In this document: positions 49,493 to 58,790 of the stretch, piece by piece
Layout: the number at the start of each line of letters is the position of its first letter
How positions within the stretch are numbered: the stretch's first letter is position 1
DNA from: Sphingorhabdus sp. M41
GTDB lineage: Bacteria > Pseudomonadota > Alphaproteobacteria > Sphingomonadales > Sphingomonadaceae
NCBI RefSeq assembly: GCF_001586275.1
Contig: NZ_CP014545.1
Coordinates: 372,001 to 436,000 of the forward strand
Reading direction: 5' to 3'
Length of the DNA: 64,000 bases
Position numbers and translations under genes: made by a program
Notes under the pieces: generated by a model
Databases searched by the model: none
The model's input: only the letters and a program-made list of their open reading frames with translations
Told to the model about the DNA's origin: nothing

Positions 49493-49783
49493 ATGTCGCG
49501 GATTTGCGAACTGACAGGTAAGACTCGGCTGGTAGGCAATAATGTGTCGCACGCCAAAAACCGGACCAAGAAAACATTTTTGCCCAACCTGCAAAATGTG
49601 ACTCTTTTGTCCGACACTCTCGGCAAGGGCGTGAAACTTCGGGTTTCGACGCACGGCCTGCGTTCGGTGGAGCATGTTGGCGGCCTCGACAATTGGTTGC
49701 TGAAAACCAAGGACGACAAGCTGAGCCTGCGTGTGAAACGCCTCAAAAAAGAAATCGCGAAAAAGCAGGTTGCTACCGCTTAA
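49493..49783 (+). CDS. rpmB: 50S ribosomal protein bL28
   Basis: A 96-residue L28 with the family opening [33 protein letters not shown] and [16 protein letters not shown]. It lies alone and is followed by a terminator that is located inside the 3' end of the convergent esterase gene. A TTGACG at 49412-49417 upstream might be part of its promoter, but no good -10 is seen. Confidence 0.97.
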   Translation: MSRICELTGKTRLVGNNVSHAKNRTKKTFLPNLQNVTLLSDTLGKGVKLRVSTHGLRSVEHVGGLDNWLLKTKDDKLSLRVKRLKKEIAKKQVATA

Positions 49784-49787
49784 GCGA

Positions 49788-50861
49788 TCAATCTGATTCG
49801 AACGTTGAAAAGCCGGGGCTAGCCTCGGCTTTTTCGTTTTGACGTTCGGGGCCGGACTTTTTCGGGCTGTCTTTTCCTTTCAGCAATCGGAACTTGAAAA
49901 ACAGCGATTCCTGTAACGCGCTGAAATTATCATCCGAAGCTATCCAGACAATAGTCGCTTCTCCGTCCCGCGTGATGGCCAGAGCCTCCATATTATCAAC
50001 CTTCAGCGGTGGCTTCAGCGTGGCGATCGACACGGATGTCGCGACCTTTCCCGGTTGGAAATTCTTGAGCTGCGCGATCGACAATATCGCTGATACCCCG
50101 TCAAATGGCGTAAAGCGCCGGTGCAGCATCAAGGCAGAATCGTCGTCCAGCAATACCGCATCGGTCAACCGATACCCTTTGGGAGGTTGATAGCCGAAAA
50201 CGACCGCTTTGCTTGTCGGCTCGGCAGCATCGCTGTCAAACATAAGGGCCTGATAGCCGCCCTTTGAATATTCTGCGGATTCCGAAAAAACCAGAAAGCG
50301 GCCATCTTTCAGGCGGAGCATAGCCTCCGCTCCTCCATTCTCGGGCCATTTTTGCGCTGCCTTCGAGTAATGCGCCGTTTCCTTGCGTGCGAAAGTCGGC
50401 CCGTAGCGCCAGACACTATGCTGATGCTCGTAGCCAACCCAGAATTGACCGGTCTCGGGATCATGAAGAAACGATTCGGCATCCCAGTTCAATTGGGCAT
50501 ATTCATTGGGCTTGGCCGGGCCTTCAGGCAGTGGCGCAATGAATGGGCGCAGCGCCTGGTTCTTATCTTCATCCAAGGTGAAGCCGACCAAAGTGCCATT
50601 GTCGCTGAGCATCAGGAAACGATTGTCCGGGAGCGCCAACATCGACGATATGCCACCGAATTCGCCATTGTCACTGGTGATTTTCCAGCCGGCGAGAAAT
50701 TCGAGACGACCCACCACGGTCCGTGCCGGATCCCTGGCATCCAGGGCGATCGGTTTCAGGGTGATATATTGGCTGTCGTTTGGCGGCGGCACAGGGCCGC
50801 GAACAAAAGTGACCGGCACCAGAAAGAAGAAGAGCGACAAACATGCAAACAAGCGGGGCAT
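49788..50861 (-). CDS. Phytase-like esterase family secreted protein
   Basis: A protein of about 357 residues with an N-terminal signal peptide ([21 protein letters not shown]). The mature part has the beta-propeller-like phrases [44 protein letters not shown] and [24 protein letters not shown], typical of the group called esterase-like activity of phytase. The enzymatic reaction is not well established. I choose the ATG at 50861; a TTG 30 bases upstream is unlikely. Its last 15 or so codons contain the rpmB terminator. Confidence 0.8.
   Translation of the reverse strand: MPRLFACLSLFFFLVPVTFVRGPVPPPNDSQYITLKPIALDARDPARTVVGRLEFLAGWKITSDNGEFGGISSMLALPDNRFLMLSDNGTLVGFTLDEDKNQALRPFIAPLPEGPAKPNEYAQLNWDAESFLHDPETGQFWVGYEHQHSVWRYGPTFARKETAHYSKAAQKWPENGGAEAMLRLKDGRFLVFSESAEYSKGGYQALMFDSDAAEPTSKAVVFGYQPPKGYRLTDAVLLDDDSALMLHRRFTPFDGVSAILSIAQLKNFQPGKVATSVSIATLKPPLKVDNMEALAITRDGEATIVWIASDDNFSALQESLFFKFRLLKGKDSPKKSGPERQNEKAEASPGFSTFESD
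49808..49834 (+). terminator. Rho-independent terminator of rpmB
   Basis: AAAAGCCGGGG-CTAG-CCTCGGCTTTTT forms a stem of seven GC-rich pairs (one G-U) extended by A-U pairs and ends in a U-run, 25 bases after the rpmB stop. It lies within the coding sequence of the convergent esterase gene. Confidence 0.75.
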
Positions 50862-50962
50862 GCGCCGCGCATAACCGATTCGTCGCTCCAAACATATTCT
50901 ATTCTGGACGCTCGGGCGCGACCTGCGCTAGACGCCGACCAAATAGTCAGGAAAGCGCGATT

Positions 50963-51670
50963 ATGAAAAAAGTTTACCCCGATGCGGCCGCCGCCCTCGA
51001 CGGCCTATTATTCGATGATATGCATCTTTGCGTGGGTGGTTTTGGCCTCTGCGGCATCCCGGAAAGGTTGATCGACGCGATTCAGGAGGACGGGGTCAAG
51101 GGACTTACCATCGCTTCCAACAATGCCGGAATTGACAATGAAGGTCTTGGCAAATTGTTGCGCTCGCGACAGGTCAAAAAAATGATCTCCTCCTATGTCG
51201 GCGAGAACAAGGAATTCGAACGGCAGTTTCTGTCAGGCGAGCTGGAAGTGGAATTCTGCCCGCAGGGAACCCTGGCCGAACGGTGCCGAGCGGGTGGCGC
51301 GGGCATTCCGGGCTTTTATACAAGGACCGGTGTTGGCACGCAGGTGGCCGAGGGAAAAGAACACAAGGATTTCGATGGCGAAACCTATATTCTCGAGCGG
51401 GGTATTTTTGCAGATGTCTGCCTGATCAAGGGCTGGAAAGCGGACAAGGCGGGCAATCTGATGTTCCGCAAGACCGCGCGCAATTTCAATGCGCCGATGG
51501 CGACGGCAGGCAAGATTTGTGTCGCCGAGGTTGAGGAGATTGTCGAAGTCGGTGAACTGGATCCGGATTGCATCCATTTGCCGGGCATTTATGTCAAACG
51601 CCTGATTAACGGCGCGCCCTATGACAAGAAAATCGAATTCCGCATGACCCGGGAGCGTGAAGACGCCTGA
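50963..51670 (+). CDS. 3-oxoacid CoA-transferase subunit A
   Basis: A 235-residue alpha subunit of succinyl-CoA:3-ketoacid CoA transferase type. [21 protein letters not shown] carries the GGFGLCG loop; [30 protein letters not shown] and [20 protein letters not shown] are diagnostic. It moves CoA between succinyl-CoA and acetoacetate or another oxoacid. AGGAAA precedes the ATG at 50963. Its TGA overlaps the ATG of an HAD lipoprotein gene (TGATG), which separates it from subunit B. Confidence 0.93.
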   Translation: MKKVYPDAAAALDGLLFDDMHLCVGGFGLCGIPERLIDAIQEDGVKGLTIASNNAGIDNEGLGKLLRSRQVKKMISSYVGENKEFERQFLSGELEVEFCPQGTLAERCRAGGAGIPGFYTRTGVGTQVAEGKEHKDFDGETYILERGIFADVCLIKGWKADKAGNLMFRKTARNFNAPMATAGKICVAEVEEIVEVGELDPDCIHLPGIYVKRLINGAPYDKKIEFRMTREREDA

Positions 51671-52614
51671 TGGCTCGGCTTCGCCTATCTCTGATTGCTT
51701 TGGCCACGCTGCCGTTGCTGTCCAGCTGCGTCGCCGCACTGGTGCCACTGGCTGCTTTGGGAGGCCTCGGCAAGCATGAGATTGATCGCGCCAAGGCGAG
51801 GCGGGAACTGGTCTCGTCCGGTGCCATCGATCTATCGGCACCGGTTGGTAAGGTCACGCTACAATCGGACGGCAGCGCGGCAAATGCATTGCCCAAGACG
51901 GAAAAGAAATTTTCCGGGCAAGGCGGCGCCTTTGAAACCGTCGAAGTCGACCTTGATGGCGAGGCCAAGGATTATATCTCACAATATTTTCAGCCTGTCG
52001 GTCCGCATTCTTCCCCTTATGCCGAGTTTGCGGCTCACGCTCTGAAACAATCGGCCAGACAGGAAGCCGGAGAAGGCGTCGTATCAGTGGTGCTGGTTCC
52101 ACGGGTCGATATTTTCAAACCGGAAACCATGGGTTGCGCTGGCAAGCCGTTGGCTGTGGCCATCGATCTTGATGACACGGTCGGTGGCGACTGGATGGAA
52201 GCGGAGACGCTTTACCGGCAAAATGGCCTGATAGAAGTGCTGACCAGCCTGCGAGCTGCAAACATCAGCGTGATCTGGTTGTCCGACCAACCGGTTGCGG
52301 CATCCGAGAAAATCTCCGCGATCCTCAACGAGGCGGGCTTCTCGCAATCGGATTCGGATGATTTCCTTTTCCTTGACCGGGGTGGAGATGATCGCAAACA
52401 GGTCCGGCGTTGGGATGCCGCGCGCAACTATTGCATCGTTGCCATGGCAGGTGACGACCGCGCGGATTTCGACGAGCTCTATGCCTATTTGCGCAATCCA
52501 GACGGCGCGATCACGCTGGAAAATATGTTCGGTAACGGCTGGTTTCTGACACCGCCTCCTCTGGTGGAAGCGACGGAAGCAAAGGCCACACAGTCAGATG
52601 ACAAAGAAGGATAA
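51670..52614 (+). CDS. HAD-superfamily (acid phosphatase-like) lipoprotein
   Basis: A 314-residue envelope protein. The N-terminus is a signal with lipobox LLSSC (Cys20). The HAD core lies at about residues 155-290: [12 protein letters not shown] gives the DxD nucleophile pair, VIWLSDQP motif II and [13 protein letters not shown] the metal-binding acidic motif. This resembles class B/C acid phosphatases, though the fit of the N-terminal region is poor. It is inserted between the two CoA-transferase subunit genes, overlapping subunit A by one base and ending two bases before subunit B starts. A role for a surface phosphatase in ketone metabolism is not obvious. Confidence 0.8.
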   Translation: MARLRLSLIALATLPLLSSCVAALVPLAALGGLGKHEIDRAKARRELVSSGAIDLSAPVGKVTLQSDGSAANALPKTEKKFSGQGGAFETVEVDLDGEAKDYISQYFQPVGPHSSPYAEFAAHALKQSARQEAGEGVVSVVLVPRVDIFKPETMGCAGKPLAVAIDLDDTVGGDWMEAETLYRQNGLIEVLTSLRAANISVIWLSDQPVAASEKISAILNEAGFSQSDSDDFLFLDRGGDDRKQVRRWDAARNYCIVAMAGDDRADFDELYAYLRNPDGAITLENMFGNGWFLTPPPLVEATEAKATQSDDKEG

Positions 52615-52616
52615 AT

Positions 52617-53258
52617 ATGCCCTGGACTCGCGATGAAATGGCCGCTCGGGCGGCAAAGGAACTGCATGACGGCTTTTACGTGAACCTCGGGATCGGCATT
52701 CCGACGCTGGTCGCCAACCATATCCCACCGGGCGTGGAGGTCACCTTGCAAAGCGAGAACGGTATGCTCGGTATTGGACCGTTTCCCTATGAGGAGGAAA
52801 TTGATCCCGACCTGATCAACGCCGGCAAACAGACGATCAGCGAACTGCCCTCGTCGAGCTATTTCAGCTCGTCCGACAGCTTTGCCATGATCCGCGGCGG
52901 ACATATCGATCTGACCGTATTGGGCGCGATGGAAATTGCGGAAAATGGCGATATTGCCAACTGGATGATCCCCGGCAAGATGATCAAGGGCATGGGTGGC
53001 GCAATGGATCTGGTTGCCGGTGTGAAGAAGATCATCGTCGTGATGGATCACTGCGCCAAGGACGGCAGTCCGAAGTTCATTCCCCAATGCACCTTGCCGC
53101 TGACCGGTACCAATGTCGTCGATATGATCATCACCGATCTATGCGTGTTCCAGCGCCCCGACCATGACAGTCCGTTCCGGCTGATCGAACTGGCTCCGGG
53201 AGTCAGCGCCGAGGATGTCGCGGCGAAAACCACAGCGGCTTATGAAATAGCATTATAA
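52617..53258 (+). CDS. 3-oxoacid CoA-transferase subunit B
   Basis: A 213-residue beta subunit with the catalytic glutamate in [12 protein letters not shown], the residue that forms the CoA thioester. [33 protein letters not shown] and [17 protein letters not shown] are typical. Together with the A subunit it completes the enzyme. The upstream neighbour is the HAD lipoprotein rather than subunit A. Confidence 0.94.
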   Translation: MPWTRDEMAARAAKELHDGFYVNLGIGIPTLVANHIPPGVEVTLQSENGMLGIGPFPYEEEIDPDLINAGKQTISELPSSSYFSSSDSFAMIRGGHIDLTVLGAMEIAENGDIANWMIPGKMIKGMGGAMDLVAGVKKIIVVMDHCAKDGSPKFIPQCTLPLTGTNVVDMIITDLCVFQRPDHDSPFRLIELAPGVSAEDVAAKTTAAYEIAL

Positions 53259-53268
53259 GATACTGAAC

Positions 53269-54543
53269 GTGAAAAGATATTTGGCGCTACTATTCGGGCT
53301 GGCAGGTCTGTTGCTCGTCGGATGGTATGGTTATCGCGCTCTTGTCGACCAGCAAAGCGGGTTTCCGCTGCCGCTGCAGATCAAAGCAGAAGGCGAAAAC
53401 AAGCTACCAGTCGAACCTGACGACTGGCAGGGAAAGATTGCCTATCGTGATCTCGATCGCGACTTCACGCTTCTGGCGGCGCAGCCGGAAATGGCCGGGC
53501 TTGCGGTCGCGATCGTGGAGGAAGGTGAACTCCGTTTCATTGGTACTTATGGTGTAAGCGACAAAAGCAGCGGCCGACGCGTAATGCCGGATACGGTGTT
53601 CCGCTGGGCCTCGGTTTCAAAAGGCGTGGCGGGTTCGCTTGCCGCAAAATTGTCGACAGAAGGCAAGCTCAATCTTAACACCCCGCTGAGCGCCTGGCAC
53701 TCGTCACTCAGGCTGCCTGGGGGAGCGGAGTCGCAGATAAACTTGGCAGAGCTCCTGTCGCACCGAACTGGTCTTACCAAAAACGCCTATGATACGAAAC
53801 TGGAAGATGGTCAGGATCCCGGTCTGCTCCGCTCGCAACTCGGCGTAGCCCCATTGCAATGCGTGCCGGGCACCTGTCACAGCTATCAGAATATTGCCTT
53901 TGATGCGGCGAGCGAGATCCTGGGACAGACTGCCGGAACCCTATATTCTGACGCGGTGCAAAAGCAGCTGTTCAAGCCGCTCGGCATGAAAAGCGCGCAA
54001 TTTGGCATGGTCGGCCTGACCGGCGCGAAAAGATGGGCGCGACCCCATCGCGGTGATGAAGTGCGAACGCTGTCGGAATCCTACTGGCGGGTTCCCGCAG
54101 CCGCCGGCGTCAGCAGCGATATTGTCGATATGGCGCGCTGGCTGCGCGCGCAAATGGGCGAGAATAAGGATGTCCTGTCTGATGAGACATTGGCATTGGC
54201 CCATGCGCCGCTGGTCCGGACCAGGCGTCCCTATAGCGGCGATCTCGCCCGCGCACTCGGCGAGCCATCCTATGGTCTCGGTTGGCGCAGCTTTACCTAT
54301 GCAGGCCGACAATTGGTCGGGCATAGCGGTGCGGTGGATGGGTTTCGCTCGACATTGATCTTCGACCCGGCCGCGCACACGGGCGTGATTGCGATGTGGA
54401 ACAGTGGTTGGGGACGCCCGTTCCGTCTGCCATTTGCGGTGCTGGACAGCTATTATGGACAGTCCGGCAATAAGTGGCTCAATCTGTCGGACTTGCCCCC
54501 GCCCAAAGTGCCTGCGGCCCCTTCGTCTCAATCGAATAAATAG
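53269..54543 (+). CDS. Serine hydrolase of the beta-lactamase (class C) family
   Basis: A 424-residue protein with an N-terminal hydrophobic segment (LALLFGLAGLLLVGWYGYRAL), probably a signal anchor. Active-site motifs are S115-V-S-K118, YQN (in CHSYQNIAFD) and HSG (LVGHSGAVDGF), as in penicillin-binding proteins and class C beta-lactamases. The role may be peptidase, esterase or amidase. It starts with GTG, 11 bases after the CoA-transferase B stop. Its end overlaps the convergent TIM-barrel gene by 16 bases. Confidence 0.87.
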   Translation: MKRYLALLFGLAGLLLVGWYGYRALVDQQSGFPLPLQIKAEGENKLPVEPDDWQGKIAYRDLDRDFTLLAAQPEMAGLAVAIVEEGELRFIGTYGVSDKSSGRRVMPDTVFRWASVSKGVAGSLAAKLSTEGKLNLNTPLSAWHSSLRLPGGAESQINLAELLSHRTGLTKNAYDTKLEDGQDPGLLRSQLGVAPLQCVPGTCHSYQNIAFDAASEILGQTAGTLYSDAVQKQLFKPLGMKSAQFGMVGLTGAKRWARPHRGDEVRTLSESYWRVPAAAGVSSDIVDMARWLRAQMGENKDVLSDETLALAHAPLVRTRRPYSGDLARALGEPSYGLGWRSFTYAGRQLVGHSGAVDGFRSTLIFDPAAHTGVIAMWNSGWGRPFRLPFAVLDSYYGQSGNKWLNLSDLPPPKVPAAPSSQSNK

Positions 54544-55325
54544 CGGCTGCCCGTGACGGCGCGCTGAGCCCATGGCTTCGCGGATGATCTTGCCGGATTG
54601 GCGAAGTTAGGCACTTCAATGTCGATATCGACATGAGGCCCTAGCAAGGCGACCATTTTTTTTAGCGGAAAGACTCCTTCACCGGGGATCATCCGGTTCA
54701 TCGCTTCATCCAGATAATTCTTCGACAATCGGAAATCCGGCCCGTCGCACAGCTGTGCATAGCCGATGGTCGCCGGATCTATCGCCTGCAACTGTTCAAG
54801 CGTGCCGCCGGTACGGAAGAGGTGCAGAGCATCAATCGCGATCTTCAGATTGGGCTGATCCACTCTGTCATGCAAGGCAATAGCGTTCGCCAGGCTGTTG
54901 CAACCGGCAGCAAAACCGGTGAACTCCAGGCCGACTTCCAGTTCGTGATCCAGAGCGATTGTGCATAATTTTGTTAACTGATCTTCCGCGCGCGGCTTAG
55001 CGGATTCGTGGATATGGGTCACCACGCGTTTCGCACCCAATTTAGCGGCAAGACTGATGCCGGGAAGATATTGTGCAACATCAAGTTCCGCCATCACTGG
55101 AAAATATTCGGCGTTGATGATCCGCACATCATGGTGGCGAAGCAGGCGCTTGAACGACGGTGCGGCTGTTGGATCAACCACCGGGAACATGTCCCGACCA
55201 TTTGCATCAAGCGGTGTGCTGGTGAACAGGCAGACGCCGTCAAGCCCGGTTTCGGCGGCGAAGCGCACAAGATTGTCCGGTCCGCCCTCCGTCATCGTTA
55301 TCTGGTGCAATGCCAGTTTGCGCAT
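54528..55325 (-). CDS. Sugar phosphate isomerase/epimerase-like TIM-barrel protein
   Basis: A 265-residue xylose-isomerase-like TIM barrel of the AP endonuclease 2 superfamily. Candidate metal and sugar contacts are HIHESAKP, LEFTGFAAG, IAIDALHLFRTGG and DIEVPNF. Such proteins isomerise sugars, inositols or hydroxy acids; nearby genes do not reveal which. Its 3' end overlaps the convergent hydrolase by 16 bases. Confidence 0.82.
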   Translation of the reverse strand: MRKLALHQITMTEGGPDNLVRFAAETGLDGVCLFTSTPLDANGRDMFPVVDPTAAPSFKRLLRHHDVRIINAEYFPVMAELDVAQYLPGISLAAKLGAKRVVTHIHESAKPRAEDQLTKLCTIALDHELEVGLEFTGFAAGCNSLANAIALHDRVDQPNLKIAIDALHLFRTGGTLEQLQAIDPATIGYAQLCDGPDFRLSKNYLDEAMNRMIPGEGVFPLKKMVALLGPHVDIDIEVPNFANPARSSAKPWAQRAVTGSRYLFD

Positions 55326-55473
55326 GGCTCGACCCTAGAACAGAAAGAGCCTCTCTTGCCACCGGATTCAGGGCCGCGCGGCTAGTCAATCTGCTAGGCT
55401 GTATCATATCATGGCCTGTCTATGTATCCCATGAAAAAGCCGATCACAGAATCGCGCAAAGAGGACAGTATAT

Positions 55474-57060
55474 ATGACCGAAGAAGAAATTATTTCCATT
55501 GGCGACGTAGTGCGATTTCAGGCGCAGGAACAGCCGGATGCGGTGGTCTTCACGTTTGAAGGTGACGAGATGACCTATGCCGCGCTGGATGCCGGCAGCA
55601 ACCGGGCGGCGCAGGCCCTGTCGTCCAAAGGGGTCAGCAAGGGCGACCGGATCGCTTATATGGGGAAGAACAGCCATCTCTATTTTGAAATCTTGGTCGG
55701 TGCGGCCAAGCTGGGCGCGGTCATGGTGCCGGTCAACTGGCGACTCGCTCCGCCCGAAGTCGCCTATGTCCTGAATGATTGTCAGGCTAAAATATTGTTC
55801 GTCGGCCCGGGTTTTGATGATCTGGCTGGCAAGATCGAAAAGGATCTGGATCACGTCCAACTGATATTGGGTAGCGAGAAAGCGGAGGGGGATTATCCCG
55901 GCTATCCTGCCTGGCGCGATGGTTTCGCTGACGAGGATCCGATGGTTGTCTGCGCGGAAGACGATGATGCCCTGCAGCTCTATACGTCGGGCACGACCGG
56001 TCATCCCAAGGGGGCGATCATGACCAATGGCTCGATCTTTTCTTCGCGCAGCGCCGGAATCGCCGAAGAGGATATGATGGACTGGCAAAAGCCGGTCCCC
56101 GGTGAAATCACCTTGCTCGCCATGCCCTGCTTCCATATCAGCGGCACCGGTACCGGGCTGGCAGTGATGTACACCGGCGGCAGCGCCATTGTGCTGCCGG
56201 AATATGACCCGACCCAGGCACTGGACCTGATTGCGGAATATAATATCTCGAAGATCTTCATGGTCCCGGCGGCGATTCAGATATTGCTCAATCATCCGCG
56301 GGCCAGGGATGTCGATTTCTCCAATCTCAAATATATCACCTATGGCGCTTCGCCGATTCCGCTCGAGCTGATGAAACAGGCGATGGATGTGCTCGGTTGC
56401 GGCTTTGTCCAGATGTACGGCATGACCGAAACATCGGGTACGATCACCACGCTCAATCCTGAAGATCATGATGTGAACGGCAACGAGAGAATGCGCTCGG
56501 TCGGTACGCCGCTTCCTGGTGTCGAGATCAAGATCATCGATCCGGAAAGCGGAGAGCCTTTGCCGCCACGCACGATCGGCGAAATATCCACCCGGTCGGC
56601 CAAGAATATGAAGGGCTACTGGAACCGTCCGGAAGCCACGGCCGAAACGATCGATGGCGATGGCTGGCTGCGTACCGGCGATGCAGGCTATCTCGACGAA
56701 GAGGGCTATCTCTATATCCAGGACCGGCTGAAGGACATGATCATTACAGGCGGTGAAAATGTCTATCCAGCGGAAGTCGAGAATGCGCTCTACGCCAATC
56801 CAAAGGTCGCCGATGTAGCGGTGATAGGCGTACCCGATGAAAAATGGGGCGAGGCGGTAAAGGCCTGCGTCGTCGTCAAGGCGGGGCAGGAACTGACCGA
56901 GGCCGAGCTGATCGCCGATGCGCGGACCCGCATTGCCGGTTACAAATGCCCGAAGTCGATCGATTTCATCGATGCCCTGCCGCGCAATCCCTCGGGCAAG
57001 ATCTTGCGCAAGGACCTGCGCGCGCCTTATTGGGAAGGCAAGGACCGGGCGGTCAACTGA
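55474..57060 (+). CDS. Acyl-CoA synthetase (AMP-forming)
   Basis: A 528-residue adenylate-forming ligase. LYTSGTTGHPKGAIMTN is the ATP motif; QMYGMTETSGTIT, GWLRTGDAGYLDEEGYLYIQDRLKDMIITGGENVYPAEVE and NPSGKILRKDLR with the catalytic lysine follow. The class activates fatty or aromatic acids as CoA thioesters. AGAGGA eight bases before the ATG supports the start. The enoyl-CoA hydratase gene lies downstream, with a dispersed repeat between; together they suggest CoA-based degradation of an organic acid. Confidence 0.93.
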   Translation: MTEEEIISIGDVVRFQAQEQPDAVVFTFEGDEMTYAALDAGSNRAAQALSSKGVSKGDRIAYMGKNSHLYFEILVGAAKLGAVMVPVNWRLAPPEVAYVLNDCQAKILFVGPGFDDLAGKIEKDLDHVQLILGSEKAEGDYPGYPAWRDGFADEDPMVVCAEDDDALQLYTSGTTGHPKGAIMTNGSIFSSRSAGIAEEDMMDWQKPVPGEITLLAMPCFHISGTGTGLAVMYTGGSAIVLPEYDPTQALDLIAEYNISKIFMVPAAIQILLNHPRARDVDFSNLKYITYGASPIPLELMKQAMDVLGCGFVQMYGMTETSGTITTLNPEDHDVNGNERMRSVGTPLPGVEIKIIDPESGEPLPPRTIGEISTRSAKNMKGYWNRPEATAETIDGDGWLRTGDAGYLDEEGYLYIQDRLKDMIITGGENVYPAEVENALYANPKVADVAVIGVPDEKWGEAVKACVVVKAGQELTEAELIADARTRIAGYKCPKSIDFIDALPRNPSGKILRKDLRAPYWEGKDRAVN

Positions 57061-57098
57061 TCGAGAATGACCGGATGTTGCACGTAGCGCCGTTCCTG

Positions 57099-57144
57099 CT
57101 GAGCCTGTCGAAGCATTGGGCCAGGCGCCCTTCGACAGGCTCAG
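57099..57144. repeat. Dispersed inverted repeat (family C)
   Basis: CTGAGCCTGTCGAAG and its reverse complement CTTCGACAGGCTCAG form a perfect 15-bp stem with a 16-base loop, flanked by GTTC and GGCGAAC. This wording is widespread as an extragenic repeat in sphingomonads to my knowledge. It sits between the acyl-CoA synthetase and hydratase genes and may act as a weak terminator. Confidence 0.8.
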
Positions 57145-57174
57145 GGCGAACAGCAAATGGATGGGAGTGATGCT

Positions 57175-57918
57175 ATGACGAATCTCGTATTGCGGGAAGA
57201 TCAGGATGGCTGGGCGCTGTTGACGCTGAACCGTCCCGACAAGCTTAACTCCTTGACTGTTGCGATGTTCAAGGAGCTGCGCGGTCATGTCGAGGATCTG
57301 CGGAAAGATGAGAATATCGGCTGTGTAGTGCTGCGCGGCGCAGGCAAATGCTTTTCGGCGGGCCACGATCTGGGCGACATCGCGGAGGGCGAAGCGGTGC
57401 CGTCGCGCGGCTGGCATTCGGAAACCCTGCGGATGCTGGAAAAGCTGCCCAAGCCAGTGATCGCGGCGGTGCACGGCCATTGCTATACCGGGGCGCTCGA
57501 AGTCGCGTTGGCGGCAGATTTCATTCTGGCAGCGGACAGCGCGCGGTTTGGCGACACCCATGCCAAATGGGCGCTGACTCCGGTCTGGGGGATGAGCCAG
57601 CGCCTGCCGCGCCGGGTCGGTATTGCGACCGCCAAGCGACTGATGTTTACCGCCGACATGATCGACGCCGAAGAAGCGGTGCGCATCGGACTGGCAGAAT
57701 ATGCGGTGCCGCTCGATCAATTTGATGCCGAGATCGAAGCGCTGGCGCAAAAGATTGTCGCCAATTCCGGCTTCTCGCACGCGGCGAACAAGCGTCTTCT
57801 GGAGGCCACCGATGGTGGCCCGCTCGATGCAGGGCTGCAATGGGAAGTGATGGAGAGCGAAGGCCATGGCCCCGATATGCATCAGCGGATCCGGGCGTTC
57901 ACTGGCAAGGGCAAATAG
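57175..57918 (+). CDS. Enoyl-CoA hydratase/isomerase-family protein
   Basis: A 247-residue crotonase. LTLNRPDKLNSLTVAMFKEL, VLRGAGKCFSAGHDLGDIA (oxyanion hole), and HGHCYTGALEVALAADFILAADSARFGDTHAKWALTP are typical. Where many hydratases have a catalytic Glu in the GAG-G-E segment the second acid here is E in GALEVALA. GGGAG precedes the ATG at 57175. It works on the CoA ester made by the upstream synthetase, as inference from the order of genes. Confidence 0.9.
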   Translation: MTNLVLREDQDGWALLTLNRPDKLNSLTVAMFKELRGHVEDLRKDENIGCVVLRGAGKCFSAGHDLGDIAEGEAVPSRGWHSETLRMLEKLPKPVIAAVHGHCYTGALEVALAADFILAADSARFGDTHAKWALTPVWGMSQRLPRRVGIATAKRLMFTADMIDAEEAVRIGLAEYAVPLDQFDAEIEALAQKIVANSGFSHAANKRLLEATDGGPLDAGLQWEVMESEGHGPDMHQRIRAFTGKGK

Positions 57919-57999
57919 GCGCGGTTGGTATCAGCGGTCTATCCGGCGCACAGGCTGCATAGCCACGCGCCGGATATTCATATTCGTCGTACTTGCCAG

Positions 58000-58758
58000 C
58001 TAGAACTGGACCCGTTTAGTGAAGCCGCCGTCGATTACCAGATGCGCGCCGGTGGTGTAGCTGGACGCGGGGCTGGCGAGAAAGACGACGCCGCGGGCGA
58101 CGTCATCAGCGGTACCGAAATCACCCAAGGCAAAGCCGGCTTTCGTGCCTTCGTAAAATTCCGGCATGCCCTTCTCGATCTGCGACCAGTTGCCGCCGGG
58201 AAATTTGATCGGACCGGGGGACACCATGTTGACGCGGATGCCCTTGGGGCCGAGCGCCTGGCTGAGCTGGCTGCCATAGGTGATCAGCGCGGCTTTCATC
58301 GCGTTGAACGCCTGTGGGGCGACGAAGGTTTCGAAGGCTGCAGTGGAAGACATGAAGATCACGCTGCCATCGTCGGATTTCTCGAGATAGGGTTCGAGAA
58401 CTTCCATCGCCCTGACCGCGCCGAGGATGTCGGTCTGGAAGGTCACGTCCCAGTCGCCGGTCGCGCCGGCACCGGATGAGCTGACATTGTGGACGAAGAT
58501 ATCGCAGCCGCCGAGATCGCCAGCGGCCTTGTCCAGCCATTTGGCGTAGGCATCAAGATCGGTCATATCGAGCGCATCGGCGAAGACCTTGCCGCCATGG
58601 GCTTCGAGTTCCTTTTTCGCGGTCGCGACTTGCTCGGCATTGCGCGAAAAGAAAGCGACATCAGCGCCTTCCGCTGCAAAATGTTCCAGCGCAGCGCGCC
58701 CGAGGCCACGGCTTCCGCCGGTGAGAATGACTTTCTTGCCCTTGAGTCCTAAATCCAT
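58000..58758 (-). CDS. SDR-family oxidoreductase with Phe in place of catalytic Tyr
   Basis: A 252-residue short-chain dehydrogenase. TGGSRGLGRAAL is the cofactor loop, HNVSSSGAG motif II, and IFMSSTAAF holds the catalytic Ser. The YxxxK position reads FNAMK (F151, K155), so the catalytic Tyr is missing; the codon is clearly TTC. RVNMVSPGPIKFPGGNW follows. Either the enzyme uses another acid or has lost redox activity. GGAGAGAAAA precedes the ATG. It is the last gene of the GST-VOC-ThuA-SDR unit, 32 bases after ThuA. Confidence 0.86.
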   Translation of the reverse strand: MDLGLKGKKVILTGGSRGLGRAALEHFAAEGADVAFFSRNAEQVATAKKELEAHGGKVFADALDMTDLDAYAKWLDKAAGDLGGCDIFVHNVSSSGAGATGDWDVTFQTDILGAVRAMEVLEPYLEKSDDGSVIFMSSTAAFETFVAPQAFNAMKAALITYGSQLSQALGPKGIRVNMVSPGPIKFPGGNWSQIEKGMPEFYEGTKAGFALGDFGTADDVARGVVFLASPASSYTTGAHLVIDGGFTKRVQF

Positions 58759-58790
58759 TTTTCTCTCCTATATGTTTCGTGAAATCGGGG

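Noticed and set aside
55444-57882. An 812-codon open frame on the minus strand opposite the acyl-CoA synthetase and hydratase genes
   Set aside because: It spans two clear genes and their spacer on the other strand. The peptide is His/Arg/Asp-rich without any recognisable domain, as expected from antisense reading of GC-rich codons.
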